Assembly (NCBI GenBank): GCA_045605145.1
Contig: JAZUPH010000084.1
Span: 1 to 47,396 of the forward strand
Direction of reading: 5' to 3'
Source: CAMNAO01 sp045605145
GTDB lineage: Bacteria > Bacillota > Clostridia > Oscillospirales > Oscillospiraceae
Length of the DNA stretch: 47,396 nt
Position numbers and translations under genes: made by a program. Each line of letters opens with the position of its first letter. Positions within the stretch are counted from its first letter, which is position 1. Under the pieces are notes generated by a model that made no database searches, was not told where the DNA came from, and saw nothing but the letters and a program-made list of their open reading frames with translations. Of the stretch, positions 7,396-14,724 are shown one piece after another.

Positions 7396-9657
7396 TTGAG
7401 AACAGTCATCAACTTCAACACCAAGTGGGCTTTCAGCAAGGAAGCTACCGAAGTCCCCTCTGCTATCTCCCCCAAGTGGAACTGGGTCAACCTGCCCCAC
7501 TCCTGGAACGCCATTGACGGCCAGGACGGCGAAGGCGACTACTACCGCGGCACCGCCTATTATGCCAAGGCTTTCAGCAAGTCCGATCTGCCTGAGTCCG
7601 ACCTGTACTATCTTGAGCTGCAGGGCGCCAACTCCTCCGCCGATGTATACCTCAACGGCAAGAAACTGGCTCATCACGACGGCGGCTACTCCACCTGGCG
7701 TGTGGATATGACCGAGGCTCTGACCGCCTCCAACCTGCTGGTCATCGCTGTTGACAACTCTGCCAACGAGACCGTTTATCCCCAGATGGCCGACTTCACC
7801 TTCTACGGCGGCATCTACCGCGATGTTAACATTATCTGCGTCAATAACACCCACTTTGATCTGGACTACTACGGCGGCACCGGCCTGAAGGTCACCCCCG
7901 TCATGGATGGCGCCAACGCCCAGGTCGAGGTTGAGGTTTTTGTCACCAACAGCAAGCTGGGACAGAAGCTGGTTTACACCGCCACCGACGCCCAGGGCAG
8001 CACCGTGTTCTCCACTGAGACCACCGACACCAAGATCAGCTTCACCGTCGAGAATGCTCATCTGTGGCACGGCCGCAAGGATCCTTACCTGTACAACATC
8101 AAGGTCGAGGTTAAGGAAGACGGCACCGTTCTTGATACCGTTTCCAGCCGCTTCGGCTGCCGCAGCTTTAAGATCGACCCCAACAACGGCTTCATCCTCA
8201 ACGGAGAAGAGTATCCTCTGCGCGGCGTATCCCGCCACCAGGACCGCTGGGGCAAGGGCAACGCTTTGAGCCATGCCGATCACGAGGAGGACATGGATCT
8301 GATCTGCGAAGTGGGCGCCACCACCATCCGCCTTGCCCATTATCAGCATGACCAGTACTTCTATGACCTGTGCGACGAGCGCGGCCTTGTCATCTGGGCC
8401 GAGATCCCCTACATCTCCAAGCATATGCCCACCGGCCGCGAGAACACCATCAGCCAGATGAAAGAGCTGATCGTTCAGAACTACAACCATCCCAGCATCG
8501 TGGTCTGGGGCCTGTCCAACGAGATCTCCATCGGCGGCTCCGATGCTGACCTTCTGGACAACCACAACGTCCTCAACGACCTGTGCCACGAGATGGACAA
8601 GACCCGTCTGACCACCATCGCAGCAGTCTCCATGTGCAAGATGGACGACCCCTATCTGCAGATCCCCGATGTGGTCTCCTACAACCACTACTTCGGCTGG
8701 TACGGCGGCGACACCACCATGAACGGCCCCTGGTTCGATAAGTTCCACGCCACCCATCCCAACATCCCCATCGGCTGCTCCGAGTACGGCTGTGAGGCAC
8801 TCAACTGGCACACCTCCGACCCCAGGCAGGGCGACTACACCGAAGAGTATCAGGCTTATTACCATGAGGAGCTGATTAAGCAGCTTTTCAGCCGCAAGTA
8901 TATGTGGGCAACCCATGTATGGAATATGTTCGACTTCGGCGCCGACGCCCGTAATGAGGGCGGCGAGAACGGTCAGAACCACAAGGGTCTTGTAACCTTC
9001 GACCGTAAATATAAGAAGGACTCCTTCTATGCATACAAGGCATGGCTGAGCGACGAGCCCTTCGTCCATCTGTGCGGCAAGCGCTATGTTGACCGCGTTG
9101 AGGCCGTCACCAAAGTCACCGTGTACTCCAACCTGCCCGAGGTTGAGCTGTTCGCCAACGGCGTGAGCCTGGGCGTGAAGACTGCCGAGGATCACTTCTT
9201 CTACTTTGACGTACCCAACAACGGCGAGACCAATCTGATCGCTGTTGCCGGCGGCCACACCGACGAGAGCCACATCCGCAAGGTGGACACCTTCAATCCC
9301 GCTTACCGCCTGCAGGAGAAGGGCGCCATCCTCAACTGGTTTGATATTGACGCTCCCGAAGGCTATCTGTCCCTCAACGACAAGATGAGCGATGTCATGA
9401 GCACTGTCCGCGGCAAGCTGATCCTGGCCGGTCTGATGGGCAAGATGCTGGGCGGCGGCAAAGGCAAGGACAAGGGCGAAGGCGGCGGCAAGGTCATGGG
9501 CTTTGACCTCACCCCCGATATGATGGCAATGATGAGCGGCTTCACCGTTCTGCGCCTGCTGACTATGGCCGGCGGCATGATGGATGTCCACTTCACCAAG
9601 GAAGATCTGCTGGACCTGAACGCCAAGCTCAACAAGATCAAGAAGCACGAGAAGTAA
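7396..9657 (+). CDS. Glycoside hydrolase family 2 (beta-galactosidase or beta-glucuronidase) with extra C-terminal domain
   Basis: A retaining exo-glycosidase of 753 residues. Domain order: jelly-roll (about 1-150), immunoglobulin-like domain (150-260), TIM barrel (260-560), a further beta domain (560-650) and an unusual tail. Seen: acid/base Glu376 in WGLSNEIS, nucleophile Glu463 in IGCSEYGCEA, VWNMFDF, and N528-H-K530 before GLVTFDRKYKKD, matching the NxK pattern associated with beta-glucuronidases but also found in related beta-galactosidases. Start is TTG, 8 bases after AGGAGG. The tail (about 655-753) has a Gly/Lys-rich linker then a Met-rich helix and FTKEDLLDLNAKLNKIKK. No signal peptide, so cytoplasmic. 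The nearby glucuronate operon favours glucuronides as substrate. Confidence 0.85.
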   Translation: MRTVINFNTKWAFSKEATEVPSAISPKWNWVNLPHSWNAIDGQDGEGDYYRGTAYYAKAFSKSDLPESDLYYLELQGANSSADVYLNGKKLAHHDGGYSTWRVDMTEALTASNLLVIAVDNSANETVYPQMADFTFYGGIYRDVNIICVNNTHFDLDYYGGTGLKVTPVMDGANAQVEVEVFVTNSKLGQKLVYTATDAQGSTVFSTETTDTKISFTVENAHLWHGRKDPYLYNIKVEVKEDGTVLDTVSSRFGCRSFKIDPNNGFILNGEEYPLRGVSRHQDRWGKGNALSHADHEEDMDLICEVGATTIRLAHYQHDQYFYDLCDERGLVIWAEIPYISKHMPTGRENTISQMKELIVQNYNHPSIVVWGLSNEISIGGSDADLLDNHNVLNDLCHEMDKTRLTTIAAVSMCKMDDPYLQIPDVVSYNHYFGWYGGDTTMNGPWFDKFHATHPNIPIGCSEYGCEALNWHTSDPRQGDYTEEYQAYYHEELIKQLFSRKYMWATHVWNMFDFGADARNEGGENGQNHKGLVTFDRKYKKDSFYAYKAWLSDEPFVHLCGKRYVDRVEAVTKVTVYSNLPEVELFANGVSLGVKTAEDHFFYFDVPNNGETNLIAVAGGHTDESHIRKVDTFNPAYRLQEKGAILNWFDIDAPEGYLSLNDKMSDVMSTVRGKLILAGLMGKMLGGGKGKDKGEGGGKVMGFDLTPDMMAMMSGFTVLRLLTMAGGMMDVHFTKEDLLDLNAKLNKIKKHEK

Positions 9658-9687
9658 TTTCAGCCTTTAGGGTTTACCTCACAAAAA

Positions 9688-9730
9688 CAGCACCGCGATG
9701 CCTACGGGCACCGCGGTGCTGTTGATTTTT
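9688..9730 (+). terminator. Intrinsic terminator of the GH2 gene
   Basis: Perfect 10-base stem CAGCACCGCG (9688-9697) / CGCGGTGCTG (9712-9721), 14-base loop, followed by TTGATTTTT. It begins 31 bases after the GH2 stop codon. Confidence 0.8.
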
Positions 9731-9757
9731 CTGCGCCCTTCCCCGGGCGCATAAAAG

Positions 9758-9815
9758 AATCTCCCTGCCGCGCCCGACCCTGTAGGTAAGGCGCTCACAG
9801 CAGGGAGATTTTTGT
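9758..9815. terminator. Hairpin terminator between convergent GH2 gene and redox operon
   Basis: Perfect 11-base stem AATCTCCCTGC (9758-9768) / GCAGGGAGATT (9800-9810) with T-rich sequence on both outer sides. It most likely ends the minus-strand redox operon, whose last stop codon is at 9818. Confidence 0.7.
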
Positions 9816-9817
9816 CT

Positions 9818-10123
9818 TTATTTGGGCAGCTTGCCCCGGGTCAGCTCGGTTATCACGCCCGGCTCCGTGACCACGATGCGGTTCATCGGTGCGGTGGTCG
9901 CACTGCGGAAGGCGGTCATTCCGTATCCGAAGGTGTCGTTGGAGATGCCCAGGGAACGGCCCTGGCAGTTAAGGTAGCACTGGCCGCAACTCTGGCAGTT
10001 TTCGGGGTAGGCGATAACGGACTTGTGCGCCGCATGGTCAAAGTAGAACACATCCATGGGGCAGACGCTGACGCAGTTTTCGCAGCCGATACATTTATTA
10101 AGGTCAATTCTTACTACGCTCAT
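9818..10123 (-). CDS. 2[4Fe-4S] ferredoxin-type subunit
   Basis: A 101-residue iron-sulfur protein. Two Cys sets are visible: CIGCENCVSVCP and CQSCGQCYLNC, the second without the usual Pro after the last Cys. About 50 residues follow the clusters (ending TELTRGKLPK), longer than a plain bacterial ferredoxin, as in the beta subunit of APS-reductase-like pairs. The start at 10123 is chosen because GGAGGAAA, formed by the last codons of the flavoprotein gene, lies 6 bases upstream; the two genes are 2 bases apart. Likely role: carries electrons between the neighbouring flavoprotein and the NADH-oxidising fusion protein. Partner assignment is inference from the tight operon. Confidence 0.85.
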   Translation of the reverse strand: MSVVRIDLNKCIGCENCVSVCPMDVFYFDHAAHKSVIAYPENCQSCGQCYLNCQGRSLGISNDTFGYGMTAFRSATTAPMNRIVVTEPGVITELTRGKLPK

Positions 10124-10125
10124 GC

Positions 10126-11970
10126 TTATTTCCTCCATCCGCCGCGTGCCGGGGGAGCGACCTTGAAGCCCTTGGCCTCCGGCTCACCCGGGAAATAATA
10201 CTGATAACGCTTGGAATACTCCACACTCTTGTCCCCTGTCCACTCATCGGGCAGCATCACCTTATCAGTGACCATCGCGCCGTCGGCACCTTTCTGCACC
10301 GTTATGTAGCACAGGAAATTCTCGTCATCCCTGTAGGGGATGTCGGCGCGGTAATGGTTGCCGCGGCTCTCCTGCCGGGCAAGACTTGCGCGCAGCTTCA
10401 TCTCCGCTGACAGCACCTTGTGCTTCATCTCAATGCACAGGCGCAGGTCATGGCCGGTGCAGGCCACAAGACGGGGAACAACATGGTCACGCATATACTC
10501 CACCTGAACCAGAGCGGCCTTCAGGGTAGCCTCGGTCTTGGCTACATTCACCCAATAGGGCGCCATGATGGAGTGGAGCACGTCCCTTGCCCAGTTGGCG
10601 TCGAAGCCCTTTTCGCGGCGCATGGGTGCGGTGATCTCCTCCGTCCTGGCGGCGATCGTTTCCGCCGTCAGACCCATGGCGTCGACGCCGGACGCATACT
10701 CCGCTGCCGCCTTGCCGGCATGGTCGCCGTCAATGGAGCAGAAGCAGGAGGTGAAGCCCACTCCGCAGGGATATGCCGAGCCGGAGGGTGCTGTGGCATG
10801 GATGCCGTCACCGGCAGTGTAAAGTCCGGGTATGCCGGTGCCGCCGTCCAGTTCGTCAAGGCCGCAGAACACGCCGGAGGTCAGGTGGCAGCACATACCC
10901 ACAGCCACGCCGCCCAGCTCGCTGGCGGCGGTGGGACTGCTCATCTTGCCGGAGCGAACCTCCTGTGGGTCATTCTCATAAAACTGTGAACCGCCGCGTC
11001 GGGTATACTGGGCAGTGGCCACATCCTGAACGGCACTGCCGTCGGTTGCGGCCATGCCGAACACTGCGTTGCGCACGCGGCCGAGCACCATGGCGTTGCC
11101 CTTTGAGCTGCCGTAATTGGAAGCATTCTCCGCGTTGACGTCACCGCCGCACAGCCAGATGTTTTCAAGATACTGCCAGTGGTTGTCAAGGAACACGTTG
11201 CCCGGCGCGGCAGAGGGCGTGGCGTGGAAATCCTCAAACTCTTTGCCCGCGATTGGAAGGCCCAGCTGATATGCCATGTACTCGCCGTCAAAGGTGTCGC
11301 CGCCCACGGGGTAGCCGGTGGGCTTATAGCTGCCGCCGCCGGTGGCAAGGACCACCGCCTTTGCGCTGACAGCGATCACCTTGCCGGACTGGACGTGCAG
11401 CGCCATAACGCCGGAAAGCTTTCCGTCGGTGAGCACCACATCGGTGACCATTGTATGTTCAAGATACGGCACCCCGTATCTGTCCAAAACCGCCACCCAC
11501 TTCTTGCGGCGGTCAAATTTGTCGAAGGTCTCGCGGTAGCCGACAAAGTCTTCCTTCTCGTAGAAGTCGCCTGCCTCGGCCGCACGGGGGTACTGGGTGA
11601 GAATGCCCCAGTCCATAAGACGCCTGTACACATCCTTGGACTCCTTGAGCCACATCTCATACCAGTTCATGTTGCTGATATAATCGCCGCCTTCGCGGAT
11701 GGCCTTGCGATACGCCTCGGCATCGTCCCGGTCCGGGTCGAACCAGCGGAAGCTGGAGGGCCAGGGAGACAGGCCGGAGTAGCCGGGGCGGCCCTTGTCG
11801 ATGACCAGCACCCTGCTGCCGCACTGGGCAGCCGACACCGCGGCATTCAGCCCGGCAAAGCCGCAGCCGACCACAACAACATCACACTCATATTCCGCCT
11901 CATAGGGACATTTTACCTCTTTGGGGCGGGGCAGCTCCATCGTGCGCGGGTATACTGTACTATTATCCAT
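10126..11970 (-). CDS. FAD-dependent fumarate-reductase/AprA-like flavoprotein
   Basis: A 614-residue flavoprotein of the succinate dehydrogenase/fumarate reductase/adenylylsulfate reductase group. Seen: the N-terminal FAD-binding loop VVVVGCGFAGLNAAVSAA, a second FAD segment VVLATGGGSYKPTG, GLYTAGDG near residue 405, and the C-terminal helical domain with ARQESRGNHYRADIPYRDD. It has no signal peptide or membrane segment. The HPTG-type substrate motif of fumarate reductases is not obvious, so the substrate is unknown. The genes on either side encode a 2[4Fe-4S] protein and an NADH-linked electron-transfer fusion; together they look like a soluble reductase complex. Annotation as APS reductase alone would be unsafe because no sulfate-activation genes are in view. 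AAGGAG precedes the start. Confidence 0.8.
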   Translation of the reverse strand: MDNSTVYPRTMELPRPKEVKCPYEAEYECDVVVVGCGFAGLNAAVSAAQCGSRVLVIDKGRPGYSGLSPWPSSFRWFDPDRDDAEAYRKAIREGGDYISNMNWYEMWLKESKDVYRRLMDWGILTQYPRAAEAGDFYEKEDFVGYRETFDKFDRRKKWVAVLDRYGVPYLEHTMVTDVVLTDGKLSGVMALHVQSGKVIAVSAKAVVLATGGGSYKPTGYPVGGDTFDGEYMAYQLGLPIAGKEFEDFHATPSAAPGNVFLDNHWQYLENIWLCGGDVNAENASNYGSSKGNAMVLGRVRNAVFGMAATDGSAVQDVATAQYTRRGGSQFYENDPQEVRSGKMSSPTAASELGGVAVGMCCHLTSGVFCGLDELDGGTGIPGLYTAGDGIHATAPSGSAYPCGVGFTSCFCSIDGDHAGKAAAEYASGVDAMGLTAETIAARTEEITAPMRREKGFDANWARDVLHSIMAPYWVNVAKTEATLKAALVQVEYMRDHVVPRLVACTGHDLRLCIEMKHKVLSAEMKLRASLARQESRGNHYRADIPYRDDENFLCYITVQKGADGAMVTDKVMLPDEWTGDKSVEYSKRYQYYFPGEPEAKGFKVAPPARGGWRK

Positions 11971-11992
11971 ATCCGTTCTCCTTCACGGTAAC

Positions 11993-14497
11993 TCAGAACA
12001 GTTCGTTATATCTGGCGTGATTAATTATGGCCTGCGCGACCCGGTCAGCCTTGTCCGCATTGCCCAAAATCACCGCACCCTCCAGTGAGCCGCCGAAGAA
12101 CCAGTACTTCTCCCGGCTGCCCTTGACATCATCGTTGAGGGTAACGGTCTTATACGGCACACCTTCTGTCTTACCCACTTCGCCCATGGCGAACAGCGAT
12201 GTGCCGAAGCCCTCAAGAGTCAGCGCCATGGGGCGGTTGGTATATGCCAGTTTGTCACCTGCCGCATTCGCGCCGGCAACGCGGCCCTGTTCCGTGGCTT
12301 CCTGCCAGAGCTGGTAATTCACTCCGTCAAGCTGGGCACAGTCGCCGCAGGCGTAGATATCCTCAACGCTGGTGCGCATATACTCGTCCACCACGATCGC
12401 GCGGTCGATTTCGGCACCTGCCGTCATTGCGGGGAACACATTGGCGCGGTTGCCGCAGGACAGCACCACAAGCTGCGCGGGGAACACCCTGCCATCGTCC
12501 AGGCGCACGCCTGTGACGCGGCTGCCGCCCTCAATAGCAGCGATATTCACGCCCTCATAACAGGCAACGCCCAGCCCGGCCATCTTTTTACGCAGGAGGG
12601 CAGCGGTTTCAGCATCAACCTGGCGGCCCAGGATCTGATCCGCAGCCTCCAGAACGGTCACCTTGACCCCGGCACGCATAAGCTCACTTGCGGCCTCAAG
12701 GCCGATAGCGCCGCCGCCGATGACAACCGCCTCGTTACTGTTTTCCATATGGTTTACCAGTGCGAGGGCATCGCCCAGATGGCGGAGGGTCAGCACGCCG
12801 CCCTTTTCATTGCCGGGGATCGGCGGGACGAAGCTCTCAGCACCGGTGGCAAGAATCAGCTTGTCGTAGGGCATTTGCTCTCCGTACTGGGTCTTCACAC
12901 ATTTGAGCTGCGGGTACACCCCCAGCACCTCCTGCCCCAGACGCAGATCAATGTCCTGATCGTCGTACCAATCATAATCATGCATCACAAGACCGTCCGG
13001 CATTTCAATAAAGGCCTGCAGGTCTTTGGACAGCATCGGGCGGTTAATTGGCAGACATTCTTCAGCCGACAGAATGACAATGCTGCCCGTTCCGTCGCGG
13101 CTGCGTATCGCCTGCGCCGCAGATACCGCAGCGGTCCCGCCGCCAACGATTACATATCTGGTGTCGCTGTCACGGCGGAACAGCACCTCGGCTTCGTCTG
13201 CGGGAACACAGCGGTCGAGTCCTACACCGCAGACGGGGCAGATGCCCATGGACGCATCAAATATCTCACCGCAGACAAGGCATTTGACCAGCTTCGGCTT
13301 GCGGGGGTTGGGTATCTTCTGCATGCAGCAGCCGAAGTTGAAGCCAAATTCCATGGCGTTCTTCATTTCATCTATGCCCGGCTTCCCCTGCACGGTGAAG
13401 CTGCCTGCATTCAGATCGCAGCCCAGGCTCTCAAGGCGGGCGCGCAAAGTCTCTTCAGCATTAGACCTTGAAAGGGTAGAGACGAATATCGCAGCAGTCT
13501 TACCTGACACATCCTCTTTTCTTAAAGACGCGACCGCGTCCCACATAGCGCGGGTCACATCGCCGCCATCCTCGGCCGTGCCGAAAATCACTGCATCGGC
13601 AGCGCGGACTGTACGCATCGCGGCGGTGCGGTTAACCGCGCGCAGGTCGAGGGCCTTCACAATAAAATCGCCGGACTGATACACGCCGAAACCGATGCTG
13701 TCGGCCATCTCCTGCAGGTATCCGTCCCTGGTGTAGAGAATGACCGCGGTGGGTTTTTTATTGGGGGCGGTCTTCGTCTCGGTAAAAGCCGCGACCAGCT
13801 TATCAAGCTCCACATCGGCAACCGGGCCGCGGGAGGGACAAATGTTTTTCACATCATATTTGTCGATAAGTGCGGCGGCCTTTTTCATGGTCTCCTCGCG
13901 GCGGTGGGCCATGATCTCTTCAGCGCACAACTGCGCGCCGGAAAGCCACGCGCCCTTATCCTTAAGTCCGCTGACCACCGCGGCATCGGCCGCGCACAGG
14001 GCACAGAAGGCATCCGCAGTAAACAGGGCGCTGTCCTCGGGGTCGACAACATACAGCTTCGCTCCCGCCAGCTTGTCGGTGAGCACGGCGCACACAAGGG
14101 TCTTTTTGCCCAGCTGCAGTTTGCGGTCGGTGCGCACCTCAACGGTGCCTGCGGGGCGGCAGAATCCCTCAAGCTCAAACAGGGAGAGCATGCTCCCCAC
14201 GACAATCGTTTTGGGGTAGGTATCCACCACGGCGCGGGCAGCGCCGCGGTCATCTTCTCCGCCAAGTAGGATCAGCCACTTAATCTGCCCCTCAGCGAGT
14301 TTTCCGGCCTCTTCAAGCCATTGCTCAATATACCTCTCCGGCGGCACGCCGATGAGTGCATATCCCGCACCGGTATCCATGAGATATGCACCGAAAAGCT
14401 GTCCGTATTCGGTGAGTGACACCTTTCCGAACACTCTCAGCTTTTCCTCATTGGCGGAAAGGTGCCACAGTCCGGGACTGAGTTGTTTTACTGTCAT
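11993..14497 (-). CDS. Class F-like flavodiiron/rubredoxin/NADH:rubredoxin reductase fusion lacking diiron histidines
   Basis: An 834-residue fusion. 1-245 is a metallo-beta-lactamase-like flavodiiron core; 248-390 flavodoxin-like; 404-425 a short-spaced rubredoxin (CLVC, CPVC; Cys406/409/420/423); 447-834 a pyridine-nucleotide oxidoreductase with VIVGGGTAAVSAAQAI, VVIGGGAIGLEAASEL and YACGDCAQLDG. This order matches class F flavodiiron proteins of clostridia, which reduce O2 or NO with NADH. The diiron ligands are degraded: the usual HxExDH is GGEDDR (79-84), the mid His is absent, ADAF keeps Asp162, and PSHG has become PSRG (R223). All four histidines are gone, so O2 reduction at that site is unlikely. 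First gene of the redox operon, 22 bases before the flavoprotein. Confidence 0.87.
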   Translation of the reverse strand: MTVKQLSPGLWHLSANEEKLRVFGKVSLTEYGQLFGAYLMDTGAGYALIGVPPERYIEQWLEEAGKLAEGQIKWLILLGGEDDRGAARAVVDTYPKTIVVGSMLSLFELEGFCRPAGTVEVRTDRKLQLGKKTLVCAVLTDKLAGAKLYVVDPEDSALFTADAFCALCAADAAVVSGLKDKGAWLSGAQLCAEEIMAHRREETMKKAAALIDKYDVKNICPSRGPVADVELDKLVAAFTETKTAPNKKPTAVILYTRDGYLQEMADSIGFGVYQSGDFIVKALDLRAVNRTAAMRTVRAADAVIFGTAEDGGDVTRAMWDAVASLRKEDVSGKTAAIFVSTLSRSNAEETLRARLESLGCDLNAGSFTVQGKPGIDEMKNAMEFGFNFGCCMQKIPNPRKPKLVKCLVCGEIFDASMGICPVCGVGLDRCVPADEAEVLFRRDSDTRYVIVGGGTAAVSAAQAIRSRDGTGSIVILSAEECLPINRPMLSKDLQAFIEMPDGLVMHDYDWYDDQDIDLRLGQEVLGVYPQLKCVKTQYGEQMPYDKLILATGAESFVPPIPGNEKGGVLTLRHLGDALALVNHMENSNEAVVIGGGAIGLEAASELMRAGVKVTVLEAADQILGRQVDAETAALLRKKMAGLGVACYEGVNIAAIEGGSRVTGVRLDDGRVFPAQLVVLSCGNRANVFPAMTAGAEIDRAIVVDEYMRTSVEDIYACGDCAQLDGVNYQLWQEATEQGRVAGANAAGDKLAYTNRPMALTLEGFGTSLFAMGEVGKTEGVPYKTVTLNDDVKGSREKYWFFGGSLEGAVILGNADKADRVAQAIINHARYNELF

Positions 14498-14582
14498 ATA
14501 ACCTCACTTTCTGCGCCGCGCGTTTGCACCGCGCAAATCGGTCTGCCCCCTGAATGTTCAGGAGCCTTAACACATATTTCAA

Positions 14583-14610
14583 ATTATAAATAAAATCCTT
14601 GTATCGTCAA
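14583..14610 (-). promoter_or_regulatory. Promoter of the redox operon
   Basis: Minus strand TTGACG (14605-14610), 16-base spacer, perfect TATAAT (14583-14588). The leader to the start at 14497 is about 80 bases. Confidence 0.75.
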
Positions 14611-14680
14611 GGGGACGCCGACAACATTTTGAAATTTCGCAGCCGCTTCACCCCGCAGCGGCCCATGCCGAGACAACACA

Positions 14681-14706
14681 AACCCTCCCCAAAAACGGGG
14701 AGGGTT
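14681..14706 (-). terminator. Terminator hairpin after the M16 peptidase
   Basis: AACCCTCCCC (14681-14690) / GGGGAGGGTT (14697-14706), 10-base perfect stem with a 6-base loop, followed on the minus strand by a T/G-rich tail. It lies 18 bases beyond the stop codon at 14725. Confidence 0.7.
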
Positions 14707-14724
14707 CGTGATAACAGCTTAAAT

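Noticed and set aside
7258..9648. A 796-codon open frame on the minus strand, opposite the GH2 gene
   Set aside because: It is an antisense shadow caused by the strong codon bias of GH2; it has no known domain, no ribosome site and covers the whole real gene and its leader.
10126..11970. Annotation of the flavoprotein and ferredoxin as APS reductase (AprAB)
   Set aside because: The sizes and pairing are similar, but no sulfate adenylyltransferase or sulfite reductase genes are nearby and the flavoprotein's substrate motifs cannot be matched by eye.
13740..14219. Plus-strand open frame of 159 codons inside the flavodiiron fusion
   Set aside because: Ser/Thr-rich shadow without domain or ribosome site.
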